DNA of 64,000 nt, from contig NZ_CANMIO010000003.1 of NCBI RefSeq assembly GCF_947497935.1, positions 62,001 through 126,000 of the forward strand, in the 5' to 3' direction. Below the pieces are notes generated by a model. That model saw only the letters and a program-made list of their open reading frames with translations, made no database searches and was not told the origin of the DNA. Origin of the DNA: an uncultured Shewanella sp. Lineage in GTDB: Bacteria > Pseudomonadota > Gammaproteobacteria > Enterobacterales > Shewanellaceae. Shown here in pieces: positions 30,722-39,899 of this stretch. Positions within the stretch are counted from its first letter, which is position 1, and every line of letters starts with the position of its first letter. Made by a program: the position numbers and the translations under genes.

Positions 30722-31494
30722 TGCATGTGGTTGAGTTAAGATTTGAATGCTTTGATGACACGACCATCAGCGCAGCTGAAAAAGCGATAAATGGCCTACT
30801 TGAAGCCTATCGCGCTAATGGACAGGTGTTAGGACGCGAATTCGCCGTCGCCTTTAATGAAGGTGAGTTTAAAGCGCGTATGTTAACGCCTGAAAAAAGC
30901 AGCTTATCAAAGCGCTTCAATAGCCCATGGGTAAATAGTGCACTAGAAGGATTAACCGAAGCAAAATTACTCGCACCACGAGAAAAGTATATAGGCCAAG
31001 ATATTAACTCTGAGGTCTCGAGCCAAGACACACCAAGCTGGCAACTACTTTATACTAGCTACGTTCATATGTGCTCACCACTGCGAAACGGTGACACATT
31101 GCAGCCTATTCCACTGTATCAAATTCCGGCAACTGCCAATGGCGATCATAAACGTATGATCCGCTGGCAAACAGAATGGCAAGCCTGTGATGAACTACAA
31201 ATGGCCGCAGCTACAAAAGCTGAATTTGCCGCATTGGAAGAGCTAACTAGTCATCAGAGCGATCTATTTAGACGTGGTTGGGATCTGCGCGGTAGAGTCG
31301 AATATTTAACCAAGATTCCTACTTATTATTACCTATACCGTGTCGGTGGTGAAAGCCTTGCAGCAGAAAAGCAACGCGCCTGCCCCAAATGCGGCAGTAA
31401 AGAATGGTTATTAGATGAACCTTTGTTGGATATGTTTCACTTTCGCTGTGAGGCCTGCCGTATCGTGTCCAACATCTCGTGGGATCACTTATAG
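30721..31494 (+). CDS. Zn-ribbon-containing protein (DUF2310)
   Basis: A 257-residue protein whose C-terminus is a zinc ribbon: CPKCGSKEWLL then FRCEACRIVSNISW. The rest (VELRFECFDDTTISAAEKAI, then LLYTSYVHMCSPLRNGDTL) matches my recollection of DUF2310, described as possible nucleic-acid-binding proteins. It is coupled to the preceding coiled-coil gene and followed by a shared terminator. The function is not established. Confidence 0.78.
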   Translation: MHVVELRFECFDDTTISAAEKAINGLLEAYRANGQVLGREFAVAFNEGEFKARMLTPEKSSLSKRFNSPWVNSALEGLTEAKLLAPREKYIGQDINSEVSSQDTPSWQLLYTSYVHMCSPLRNGDTLQPIPLYQIPATANGDHKRMIRWQTEWQACDELQMAAATKAEFAALEELTSHQSDLFRRGWDLRGRVEYLTKIPTYYYLYRVGGESLAAEKQRACPKCGSKEWLLDEPLLDMFHFRCEACRIVSNISWDHL

Positions 31495-31521
31495 CTCTCT
31501 AGATCACTTATTAACAGCTAT

Positions 31522-31556
31522 AAAAATGGCGCTTATATTAAAGCGCCATTTTTATT
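31522..31556. terminator. Bidirectional terminator between the DUF2310 gene and syd
   Basis: AAAAATGGCGCTT (31522-31534) pairs with AAGCGCCATTTTT (31541-31553) around a 6-base loop, with A/T runs on both sides. It serves the two converging genes. Confidence 0.88.
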
Positions 31557-31581
31557 TGCAGCATTAGTGTAAAATATAGAA

Positions 31582-32223
31582 TTATTTACCGCGTAGATTA
31601 GCCCACATCAGCTTCATACGCTGCCAAATACCGGGATGGTCTAGCTCTGGCATCGACTCCTCAACCGGCTTAACGGCTGGTGTCACCCGCGGTGTTAATT
31701 GATTGATAAATTCATCTAAGGTTTCGGCCAACTTAGTCGTTTGAACTTCGCCAGGGATCTCAATCCAAACACTGCCATCGGCATTATTCACCGTTAGCAT
31801 CTTGTCTTCATCATCTAACACACCAATAAACCAGGTCGCTTCCTGCTTAAGCTTCTTCTTCATCATTAAATGGCCGATGATGTTCTGTTGCAGGTACTCA
31901 AAGTCAGTTTGATTCCACACTTGAATGAGTTCACCACTCCCCCATTGTGAATCAAAAAACAGCGGCGCAGAAAAATGACGACCATAAAACGCGTTTATCT
32001 CTGGGCAAAGCGTCAATTCAAGCGCCGATTCGACGTTATCAAACTGTCCTGAAAATTCGCGAACAACTCCTTGCCAAAAAACGGCACCGTCACTGTCCAT
32101 CTCACCTACAATGCAGTCAGACTCTTGCTCTTGGGCATAATATCGAGGGCGTTCACCCAGTTTATCTACGTAGGCTTGTTGATATTTAGATAAAAAAAGA
32201 TCTAAAGCGGGTAAAGAAGACAC
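31582..32223 (-). CDS. syd: SecY-interacting protein Syd
   Basis: Syd binds SecY at the cytoplasmic face of the membrane and is thought to check translocon assembly. The GTG at 32223 gives 213 residues and the family-like N-terminus [18 protein letters not shown]; a TTG five codons upstream is possible. Conserved parts include [40 protein letters not shown] and the C-terminal [21 protein letters not shown]. It is divergent from queF. Confidence 0.9.
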   Translation of the reverse strand: MSSLPALDLFLSKYQQAYVDKLGERPRYYAQEQESDCIVGEMDSDGAVFWQGVVREFSGQFDNVESALELTLCPEINAFYGRHFSAPLFFDSQWGSGELIQVWNQTDFEYLQQNIIGHLMMKKKLKQEATWFIGVLDDEDKMLTVNNADGSVWIEIPGEVQTTKLAETLDEFINQLTPRVTPAVKPVEESMPELDHPGIWQRMKLMWANLRGK

Positions 32224-32281
32224 TGAAGACTGTTCCAAATCAGTTATAATGGGGGTCTATTTTGACATGGAAACCGTATTG

Positions 32282-33139
32282 ATGACACAACATCATGATC
32301 CCTATAGTAACGCACCCGAACTTTCAGAATTAACTCTTGGAAAGTCGACAGGTTATCAAGAGCAGTATGATGCATCTTTACTTCAAGGCGTACCGCGTAA
32401 GTTAAACCGTGATGCAATTGGCCTTACTCAAGAGCTACCTTTTCATGGCTGTGATATCTGGACTGGCTATGAACTTTCTTGGCTAAATGCCAAGGGTAAG
32501 CCTATGGTGGCCATCGCCGAGTTTAGCCTAAGTTTTGACAGTAAAAACCTTATTGAATCTAAGTCGTTCAAGCTCTATTTAAACAGCTATAACCAGACTC
32601 GATTTGATAGCGCACTTGCCGTGCAAGAAAGATTGACTCAAGACTTAAGTGCATGCGCGGTTGGTGAGGTAACGGTTAAGGTTATCGAGCCGAAACAATT
32701 TAGCCACCAGCGAATTGTTGAGCTACCTGGCAGTTGCATCGACGATCTGGATATTGAGATCGACGACTATAGCTTTAATCCTGATTACCTAGCAGACAGT
32801 GTCGATAACAAAGCGATTGTTGCCGAAACCCTGACCTCGAACTTGTTAAAGTCTAACTGCTTGATTACCTCGCAGCCAGACTGGGGCACTGTGATGATCC
32901 GCTATCAAGGGCCTAAGATTGACCGTGAAAAGCTACTGAGATATTTGATTTCATTTAGACAGCACAATGAGTTTCACGAGCAATGTGTTGAGCGAATTTT
33001 CGTTGACCTTAAACGTTTCTGCCAATGTGCAAAACTAACGGTTTACGCTCGCTACACTCGTCGCGGTGGTTTAGATATCAACCCTTATCGTAGCGACTTT
33101 GAGAACCCTGCTGAGAATCAACGTCTCGCCAGACAATAA
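32282..33139 (+). CDS. queF: NADPH-dependent 7-cyano-7-deazaguanine reductase
   Basis: QueF reduces preQ0 to preQ1 in queuosine biosynthesis. The start ATG at 32282 gives [20 protein letters not shown] and 285 residues, close to the E. coli protein (about 282). It is the long, two-domain T-fold type. The catalytic cysteine lies in [17 protein letters not shown], and the NADPH-side glutamate in [12 protein letters not shown]. The syd/queF divergent pair is common in gammaproteobacteria. Confidence 0.95.
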   Translation: MTQHHDPYSNAPELSELTLGKSTGYQEQYDASLLQGVPRKLNRDAIGLTQELPFHGCDIWTGYELSWLNAKGKPMVAIAEFSLSFDSKNLIESKSFKLYLNSYNQTRFDSALAVQERLTQDLSACAVGEVTVKVIEPKQFSHQRIVELPGSCIDDLDIEIDDYSFNPDYLADSVDNKAIVAETLTSNLLKSNCLITSQPDWGTVMIRYQGPKIDREKLLRYLISFRQHNEFHEQCVERIFVDLKRFCQCAKLTVYARYTRRGGLDINPYRSDFENPAENQRLARQ

Positions 33140-33147
33140 CTCAAGCC

Positions 33148-33210
33148 CCTGAAAGACCTGAAAGACCTGTAAGACCTGTAAGACCTGTAAGCCATTACAG
33201 GTCTTTTTTG
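33148..33210 (+). terminator. Terminator after queF with five tandem 9-base repeats
   Basis: Five copies of a 9-base unit (CCTGAAAGA twice, then CCTGTAAGA twice, then CCTGTAAGC) run from 33148 to 33192. The last forms a stem, AAGACCTGTAA with TTACAGGTCTT (33180-33190 and 33195-33205), followed by T residues. The upstream copies of the repeat are alternative partners for the same downstream arm. Confidence 0.85.
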
Positions 33211-33221
33211 ATTTATCCGCA

Positions 33222-34145
33222 CTAAAAGCTGACCCTCTGCCGATTAACTATTGCTTGATTGAGTAAATCCCTTAACCAACTATTGGCGGGGTTTTGCTGC
33301 AACTTCTGGCTCCATACCATATGGTACTCGATAGGCTCAGCTGCAAAAGGCAGTTCAAGAACCTGTAAACCAAACATCCGAGCATATTCGTTACTATAAG
33401 ACTTTGACACGATAGCTAAGGCGTCGCTTTTCGAAGCGATAGCCATCATGCTTAAAATCGACGATTGTTCGCTGTGCATCTTTCTTGCAGGTAAAACTTG
33501 TTTAGTCAGTAGATCTGCCACACTTAGGTTATCTCGACGCATCTTAAAGATAATGTGCTTCTCATTAAAATATTGCTCTTGTGTGATAGAGCCATTAATG
33601 CGCGGATGATCATTTCTTGCCACACACACCAATGAATCCTGCATCACCTTTTGGCTCTGAAAAGATGCGGACTCTGGCAGCCAGATATCTAGCGCTAAAT
33701 CGACTTTACCCAGTTGCAGATCCATCTGCAGCTCTTCCTCAATTAACGGCGGCTCACGAAACACTATGTTTATTAATAACTCTTCCAGTAATTTCTCCAC
33801 AAATCCCTGTAACAGCTGAATCGCCGACTCACTGGCATATACATAGAAAGTACGTTCACTATTACTTGGCTCAAATAGCTCAAAGCTTGAGGCCACTTGC
33901 TCAATCTCAGATACAGGGGTGGCCAGTTGTTGATACAAGTTCATCGCACTTGCCGTTGGCTTAACCCCCCGGCCAACACGAATAAACAACTCTTCCCCCA
34001 CAATTGACTTAAGCCGAGTAATGGCATTACTGACCGATGATTGAGTTAAGTCAAGTTCCTCAGCAGCTCGGCTAAATGACGACGTACGGTATACCGCAGT
34101 AAAAATGCGGAAAAGATTAAGATCGAATGATTTCTGTTGCGACAT
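33222..34145 (-). CDS. LysR-type transcriptional regulator
   Basis: A 307-residue regulator (ATG at 34145; an ATG four codons upstream is also open). The winged helix-turn-helix is in FDLNLFRIFTAVYRTSSFSR, and AEELDLTQSSVSNAITRLKS follows. The effector domain follows with VDLALDIWLPES and the conserved terminal segment. It is divergent from the alkylsulfatase gene across 200 bases, so that gene is a likely target; the effector is not known. Confidence 0.9.
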   Translation of the reverse strand: MSQQKSFDLNLFRIFTAVYRTSSFSRAAEELDLTQSSVSNAITRLKSIVGEELFIRVGRGVKPTASAMNLYQQLATPVSEIEQVASSFELFEPSNSERTFYVYASESAIQLLQGFVEKLLEELLINIVFREPPLIEEELQMDLQLGKVDLALDIWLPESASFQSQKVMQDSLVCVARNDHPRINGSITQEQYFNEKHIIFKMRRDNLSVADLLTKQVLPARKMHSEQSSILSMMAIASKSDALAIVSKSYSNEYARMFGLQVLELPFAAEPIEYHMVWSQKLQQNPANSWLRDLLNQAIVNRQRVSF

Positions 34146-34345
34146 TACCAGCCCCATTTAGTATTAGCTTACTAAAAATAACATTCATATTATAAATATT
34201 AAAAGTAAAGTTAGCGCTAGTTATTAATCAATTCAAGCCCCCTATACTGACCTCAATCGAATAAATGTCTCGTTAACGCCTTAGAGGCCAATAGCAATAC
34301 TGGGACATAACACTTTGAACAGATTCAATCATATAAGGGTAACTT

Positions 34346-36331
34346 ATGAAAAAGACTCTAATCGCTCTCTCAATCGTGTCAATTTTCTCGTTCAATGCCG
34401 TTGCAGCCCAGCATGAACATGATCACATCACAGTGCATTACCAAGGTAAAGATGCCACCGAGCACACCATAGCTCACAATCAAGCCGTAGCGAACACCCT
34501 TAACTTTGCCGATAAGCGCGCTTTCGAGCAATCTTCTAAGAATCTTGTCGCCAAGTTTGATAAAGCCACTGCCGATATCCTTAGAGCAGAGTTTGCCTTC
34601 ATTAACGACAAGACTCCTGATTCGGTGAATCCGTCACTGTATCGTCAAGCTCAACTCAATATGGTGCCAAATGGCCTGTATAAGGTCAGCGATGGGATCT
34701 ATCAGGTACGCGGTACTGACTTGTCTAACTTAACCCTTATTCGCAGTGACAATGGCTGGATTGCCTACGATGTATTGCTCACTAAAGAGTCAGCAAAGGC
34801 ATCACTCAAATTTGCATTAGCAAACTTGCCTGAAGGCGGCGAACTACCCGTGGTCGCTATGATCTACTCCCATAGCCACGCCGATCACTTTGGTGGCGCT
34901 CGCGGAGTACAAGAGATGTTTCCTAAGGTCAAAGTCTACGGCTCAGATAACATCACCAAAGAGATCGTCGACGAAAACGTGCTTGCCGGTAACGCCATGA
35001 GCCGCCGCGCAGCCTACCAATACGGTGCGACACTGGGTAAGCATGACCACGGTATTGTCGATGCAGCTTTAGGCAAAGGCTTATCAAAGGGGGAGATCAC
35101 CTATGTTGCTCCAGATTACACCTTAAACAGTGAAGGTAAGTGGGAAACCCTGACTATCGATGGCCTAGAGATGATCTTTATGGACGCATCAGGTACAGAG
35201 GCGGAGTCAGAGATGATCACCTATATTCCGTCTAAAAATGCACTTTGGACCGGGGAGCTCACCTATCAAGGCATGCACAATATCTATACTCTTCGCGGCG
35301 CAAAAGTGCGTGATGCTCTGAAATGGTCCAAAGATATTAACGAGATGATTAATGCCTTTGGTAATGATGTAGAAGTGCTCTTTGCCGCTCACTCGGCTCC
35401 TGTTTGGGGCAACCAAGAAATCAATGAGTTTATGCGTCTACAGCGTGATAACTATGGCCTAGTTCATAACCAAACCTTGAGATTGGCTAACGATGGTGTC
35501 GGTATTCAAGATATTGGTGATGCGATTCAAGACACTATCCCAGAGTCAATTTATAAGACATGGCACACCAACGGCTACCACGGCACTTATAGCCATAACG
35601 CCAAAGCAGTTTATAACAAGTATCTTGGCTACTTTGATATGAACCCAGCAAACTTAAACCCATTACCCACCAAGCTAGAATCGGCCAAGTTTGTCGAATA
35701 TATGGGAGGCGCCGATGCAGCCGTCAAGCGCGCAAAAGATGATTACGCCCAAGGCGAGTATCGCTTTGTCGCCACAGCATTAAACAAGGTGGTCATGGCC
35801 GAGCCGGAAAATGATGCAGCTCGACAATTGCTCGCCGATACTTATGAACAGCTTGGCTATCAATCTGAAGGTGCGGGTTGGAGAAATATCTACCTAACAG
35901 GGGCGCAAGAGTTACGAGTCGGCATTCAAGCTGGCGCCCCAAAAACGGCATCGGCTGATGTTATCAGTGAAATGGATATGCCGACGCTATTTGACTTCCT
36001 TGCAGTCAAAATAGACAGCCTAGTCGCCGCCAAGCATGGCTTAGTGAAGATGAATGTCATTACTCCAGACACCAAAGATATTCTCTATATTGAGCTAAGT
36101 AACGGCAACCTGAGTAACGCAGTGGTCGAAAAGGAACAAGAAGCCGACGCCAACCTCATGGTCAATAAAGCTGATGTGAATCGCATCTTACTCGGACAGA
36201 CCACGCTAAAAGCGTTATTAGCAAGCGGTGATGCTAAGCTAAGCGGCGATAAGGAAGCATTCAATAAAATCGCCAGTAGCATGGTCGAGTTTAACCCGGG
36301 ATTTGAGATTGTCCCAACCCCAGTAAAGTAG
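34346..36331 (+). CDS. Periplasmic alkylsulfatase, metallo-beta-lactamase fold
   Basis: The 661-residue precursor has a signal peptide (cleavage after AVAA). The MBL zinc motif is in MIYSHSHADHFGGARGVQEM. A large dimerisation domain follows, and then a C-terminal SCP2-like domain (about residues 535-660). This layout is that of SdsA1/YjcS-type alkylsulfatases, which hydrolyse long-chain alkyl sulfate esters such as dodecyl sulfate. E. coli YjcS has a similar length. It is the divergent partner of the LysR gene. Substrate range in this organism is inferred. Confidence 0.9.
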   Translation: MKKTLIALSIVSIFSFNAVAAQHEHDHITVHYQGKDATEHTIAHNQAVANTLNFADKRAFEQSSKNLVAKFDKATADILRAEFAFINDKTPDSVNPSLYRQAQLNMVPNGLYKVSDGIYQVRGTDLSNLTLIRSDNGWIAYDVLLTKESAKASLKFALANLPEGGELPVVAMIYSHSHADHFGGARGVQEMFPKVKVYGSDNITKEIVDENVLAGNAMSRRAAYQYGATLGKHDHGIVDAALGKGLSKGEITYVAPDYTLNSEGKWETLTIDGLEMIFMDASGTEAESEMITYIPSKNALWTGELTYQGMHNIYTLRGAKVRDALKWSKDINEMINAFGNDVEVLFAAHSAPVWGNQEINEFMRLQRDNYGLVHNQTLRLANDGVGIQDIGDAIQDTIPESIYKTWHTNGYHGTYSHNAKAVYNKYLGYFDMNPANLNPLPTKLESAKFVEYMGGADAAVKRAKDDYAQGEYRFVATALNKVVMAEPENDAARQLLADTYEQLGYQSEGAGWRNIYLTGAQELRVGIQAGAPKTASADVISEMDMPTLFDFLAVKIDSLVAAKHGLVKMNVITPDTKDILYIELSNGNLSNAVVEKEQEADANLMVNKADVNRILLGQTTLKALLASGDAKLSGDKEAFNKIASSMVEFNPGFEIVPTPVK

Positions 36332-36354
36332 TTCACGCTAAATCTCAGTAAACT

Positions 36355-36386
36355 AAAAGGGGGTACATTCAGTGCCCCCTTTTTAC
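36355..36386. terminator. Bidirectional terminator, alkylsulfatase and pfaE
   Basis: AAAAGGGGGTAC pairs with GTGCCCCCTTTT (one G-T pair) around an ATTCA loop. T residues follow on the plus strand and the A run serves as the tail on the minus strand. It lies between the converging alkylsulfatase and pfaE genes. Confidence 0.85.
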
Positions 36387-36426
36387 ACCAGCCGATAATG
36401 ACAGTGACTTCCCTTAGCAGAAAAAT

Positions 36427-37419
36427 CTATAAGCTTGCTAACAGACTCGGCAAGTTGACCACCTTAGCTTTAATGCTTGCTTGCTGACACTTGCCAATAC
36501 TCACCGCAAAACGATAACTGTCATCCAGATGCCCAAGCCAGCAATGCCAATCTTTCGCAGGCTGCATCGGTTGTGACTGCAGATGATTTACTGCTTGTTT
36601 ATCATCACTCCCTTCTTGTAGCGAAAGACCGATATTCTGCTTACAGATAATCTGCTGAGTATCGAGTCTGCCTTTACTCGTTTCTGTGTGATTAAGATTT
36701 TGGCCCACATCTAGTTCGAGTGACGTTTCAGTTAAAGAGGAAAAGTCAAAGGCAAACGATTTAAGCGATAGGGCTAAGCCCAACCCTTTAGCTTTAATGT
36801 AAGACTCTTTAAGTGCCCATAGATCGAAGAAACGTGCCCTTTGTAACTCGTGTGGCAGTGCTAAAAGAGCCGCCTTTTCAGGCTCAGAGAAGTAATGACT
36901 TAGAATCGAATGGATATTAGTACCATCACGACAACGCTCAATATCTACACCTAGCTCTAATTTGTGCGCGCCTACATCTGTATTGCCACTGCCATAAGCA
37001 AATTGCGGTTCGCAGATCCCAACGACCAACCAGTCTCCGCTATGGCTCAAATTAAAGTGCAGCCCTGTTTGTAAAAACTGCGACTCGCTTAATCTAGGCT
37101 TCCCCTTCTCCCCGTACTCGAAGCGCCATTCATCGGGCCCCAAGCCAGCCTGTTTTGATAACAGTGCACGCAGAAAACCTCTGACCATCAAACCTTGCTC
37201 TTTCGCTTCTTGCTTGATGTAGCGGTTAACCTTATCGATTTCATCTTGCGGCAGCCAAGACTTAATTAAGGCCACAGTGTCAGCATCAAGCTCTGCTGGA
37301 CTTAACGGACAAAAATACAATGTTACGGAAGTGAATTCAGACAAGACAGGCTCAAATGTGAACATAGAAATAAAGCTATTGTGGCCTGTTTCGTTTAAAA
37401 ACAACAGTAACAAACTCAA
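36427..37419 (-). CDS. pfaE: 4'-phosphopantetheinyl transferase PfaE (Sfp type)
   Basis: PfaE attaches phosphopantetheine from CoA to the ACP domains of PfaA, which is required for polyunsaturated fatty acid synthesis. The 330-residue frame has the Sfp-type motifs ELGVDIERC (metal site), FFDLWALKESYIKAKGLGLA and LHFNLSHSGDWLVVG. The start is uncertain: the frame opens at a TTG (37419) and the first ATG is 18 codons later (37365). A TTG start is plausible, since the published Shewanella pfaE (ORF2) is recalled as having one. A poorly conserved insert lies at residues 215-280. It lies downstream of an EF-G-like gene on the minus strand, apart from but next to pfaR-ABCD. Confidence 0.92.
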   Translation of the reverse strand: MSLLLLFLNETGHNSFISMFTFEPVLSEFTSVTLYFCPLSPAELDADTVALIKSWLPQDEIDKVNRYIKQEAKEQGLMVRGFLRALLSKQAGLGPDEWRFEYGEKGKPRLSESQFLQTGLHFNLSHSGDWLVVGICEPQFAYGSGNTDVGAHKLELGVDIERCRDGTNIHSILSHYFSEPEKAALLALPHELQRARFFDLWALKESYIKAKGLGLALSLKSFAFDFSSLTETSLELDVGQNLNHTETSKGRLDTQQIICKQNIGLSLQEGSDDKQAVNHLQSQPMQPAKDWHCWLGHLDDSYRFAVSIGKCQQASIKAKVVNLPSLLASL

Positions 37420-37438
37420 ATGGCTCTATTATCAAGCA

Positions 37439-37472
37439 ACTCGCTTCAGTCTCTACAGAGACTGAAGCGAGT
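37439..37472. terminator. Perfect 16-bp hairpin between the EF-G-like gene and pfaE
   Basis: ACTCGCTTCAGTCTCT (37439-37454) and its exact complement (37457-37472) are separated by two bases, so the tip forms a small loop. Neither side has a strong T tract, so it may be a poor terminator or an mRNA stability structure. It lies 20 bases upstream of pfaE on the minus strand. Confidence 0.55.
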
Positions 37473-37508
37473 CATTTAACTCTCCTTTATACTAGCCTCA
37501 GTGAACAG

Positions 37509-39536
37509 CTAACTCATCAAGGCTGTTTGTACCTTATCGGGAACCACATCGTAACGGCTAAAGCTCATTGAGAACTGACCGTCTCCTCCAGTCATAGATT
37601 TTAATCGGGTCGAGTAATCTGCAACATTCGCAAGCGGGGCTTCTACACTCACCTCTACCATGCCATTAGTTTGCGCCTGTGTACCACACACCATGCCTCT
37701 TGAGGCACTTATGTCACCGGTTATCTCACCAACATAGCCCTGCTCAACGCAGATTTGCATATCGACAACGGGTTCGAGGATCACAGGTTGTGCCGTTGTG
37801 ACCGCCTCAATAAATGCCCGCTTGCCGGCCATCACAAACGCTATCTCTTTCGAATCAACGCTATGATGTTTACCATCTAATACTGTGACCTTAATATCTT
37901 GCATCGGGAAACCACCTAAGCCTCCAGCAAGCATAGCCTCACGAACCCCCTTCTCAACAGCAGGAATATATTGGCTCGGCACAGAGCCACCAACCACTTT
38001 ACTGACAAACTCAAAACCTTGGCCACGAGCCAACGGCTCGACCATCAGCTCGACCTCACCAAATTGCCCAGAGCCCCCTGACTGCTTCTTATGGCGATAA
38101 CGACACTTAGCCTCGGTCAAGATGGTCTCTCGATATGGCACTGCAGGTATATTGGTTTCCATATCCACATTAAACACTGTTTGCGCTTTCTCTAGTGCTA
38201 TTTGCAGATGCAGATCTCCCTGTCCCTGTAGCAAAGTTTGCCCCTGAGCTTCACCTCGACTGACTCGCAAACTAGGATCTTCTGCCACGAGTTTATTCAA
38301 CACCTCTGATAACTTTTGTTCGTCGCCGCGTCTTTTTGGAGAAACCGCCAACCCGAAAATAGGTTGAGGGAGGTTGTTCTCTGGCATATGAAAATCATCT
38401 TCATCGTGACTGTCGTGCAGCACTGCGCCGATCTCTAACTCATCAACCTTAGCGATTGCACAGATGTCTCCCGGTATGGCTTGAGTAACATTAATATGTT
38501 TCTCACCCTGTAACTTAGTCAGATGGGTAACTTTAAATGGCTTACGCCCTTGGCCGATATAGAGCTTCATTCCGACATCAATCGTGCCTTGATATAAACG
38601 GAACACACCCATTCGACCAAAAAATGGGTCAACTGCAACCCTAAACACGTGGGCTAGCACATGTTCACTGGCACTCTGGTTGACTGTGACACTTTTAGCG
38701 TTATCGCCAAAACCTTTTACAAATTGTGGTGGATTCGCCTCAAGCGGGTTTGGCATCAACTTAATAAATATCTCTAGCAGAGAACTGATACCGATCTCTT
38801 TTTCAGCACTGGTAAAACATACGGGAACTAAGTTCCCCAAGCGCAGTGCCGTTTCTAATGGCGCATGAAGTTGTTCTGGCGTTAATAATTCGCCCTGCTC
38901 AAGATAAAGCTCCATCAGCTGCTCATCTTCTTCAAGTACCGTATCGACTAATTCATCGCGGGCGGTTTCAGCGCCAATAAAAGCGGTCTGAGCTTGGGGA
39001 TCGCAATGTAAATAGCAATCCACCACCCCATTGCCCTCGGTATTTGGCAAGTTAACGGGTAGGCACCGCTGACCAAATTGATCTTGAATAGCGTGTAGCA
39101 AAGGCGATAACGCCGACTCATTGCCATCAATATGATTAATCACTATGAGTACCGCTTTGCCTTGGCTGCGAGCCGCTTCAAAAGCTCTTTTGGTTATCGC
39201 TTCGATACCGACGCCTGCATGGATCACCAAAACAACAGACTCAACGCCTGGTAACGGCAACAAAGCTCGACCAAAGAAGTCAGGTAATCCAGGGGTGTCG
39301 ATGATATTGATATGGTGATTGGCGTAATCGATATTGAGGAATGAAGGTTCTAAACTGTGGCGGTGAGACTTTTCTTGGGCAGTGAAATCAGCATGATTAG
39401 TGCCCTTATCCACCCTGCCTTTTAAGGTTATCGCTTCAGCACGAAACAGAAGCGCCTCTAACAAAGAAGACTTTCCTGCTCCAGTGTGCCCGAGCATAAC
39501 CAAGTTGCGGATTTGCTCGGTAGTAAATTCAGCCAT
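37509..39536 (-). CDS. EF-G-like GTPase (EF-G2 type)
   Basis: A 675-residue translational-GTPase-family protein. The ATG at 39536 is chosen because AGGAGG lies four bases upstream. The P-loop is GHTGAGKS (residues 16-23), and the EF-G domains II to V follow in order (EHVLAHVFRVAVDPFFGRMG, SRGEAQGQTLLQGQGDLHLQ, GSGQFGEVELMVEPLARGQG). Two GTPase motifs differ from true EF-G. The G3 motif reads DTPGLPDF, lacking the catalytic His of DTPGHVDF. The G4 motif reads NHID instead of NKxD. It is therefore a paralogue with a specialised role rather than the main EF-G. It is upstream of pfaE on the same strand. Confidence 0.88.
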   Translation of the reverse strand: MAEFTTEQIRNLVMLGHTGAGKSSLLEALLFRAEAITLKGRVDKGTNHADFTAQEKSHRHSLEPSFLNIDYANHHINIIDTPGLPDFFGRALLPLPGVESVVLVIHAGVGIEAITKRAFEAARSQGKAVLIVINHIDGNESALSPLLHAIQDQFGQRCLPVNLPNTEGNGVVDCYLHCDPQAQTAFIGAETARDELVDTVLEEDEQLMELYLEQGELLTPEQLHAPLETALRLGNLVPVCFTSAEKEIGISSLLEIFIKLMPNPLEANPPQFVKGFGDNAKSVTVNQSASEHVLAHVFRVAVDPFFGRMGVFRLYQGTIDVGMKLYIGQGRKPFKVTHLTKLQGEKHINVTQAIPGDICAIAKVDELEIGAVLHDSHDEDDFHMPENNLPQPIFGLAVSPKRRGDEQKLSEVLNKLVAEDPSLRVSRGEAQGQTLLQGQGDLHLQIALEKAQTVFNVDMETNIPAVPYRETILTEAKCRYRHKKQSGGSGQFGEVELMVEPLARGQGFEFVSKVVGGSVPSQYIPAVEKGVREAMLAGGLGGFPMQDIKVTVLDGKHHSVDSKEIAFVMAGKRAFIEAVTTAQPVILEPVVDMQICVEQGYVGEITGDISASRGMVCGTQAQTNGMVEVSVEAPLANVADYSTRLKSMTGGDGQFSMSFSRYDVVPDKVQTALMS

Positions 39537-39899
39537 ATGGCCTCCTTTTTTACATGATTTAGTCAATCCATTTTTCTTACAGCAATCGTTATTGAACAAA
39601 TTACAATCAGTATAGCCCCCTGTAAAATGGCAATATTTGAGCTAGATCACTCTTTTTTAAAACAGTAAAAACCAAACATCAAAACAACCCCTTAGCTTAC
39701 AAGTGTTCACTCAATCTGGTCGTATCAGCAATTAATAAGTCCCAGGTGATTGTATTGCCACACAGCCTCAGGTAGTCTGCTCAGCCATTAGCCAAAAAAC
39801 ATCGGCTTTATTGCGATAGATAGCGACCTAAGGTCCTAACCACTAGAGTATCATCGCCTTAGAGTCCCAACAGATTATTAACGGGTAGCCGCTAAACTG
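39537..39899. promoter_or_regulatory. Divergent promoter region, EF-G-like gene and pfaR
   Basis: This 363-base gap must contain promoters for both the EF-G-like gene and the pfaR-ABC operon. A CRP-like palindrome, TTTGA-GCTAGA-TCACT, lies at 39636-39651, followed by an A/T-rich segment. No confident -10/-35 pair could be fixed by eye. Confidence 0.45.
39636..39651. promoter_or_regulatory. CRP-like palindrome upstream of pfaR
   Basis: TTTGA-GCTAGA-TCACT has eight of ten consensus positions of TGTGA-N6-TCACA. Its core GCTAGATCAC is the same as in the site at 29427-29442. It is 100 bases upstream of the EF-G-like start and 264 bases upstream of pfaR. Confidence 0.35.
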
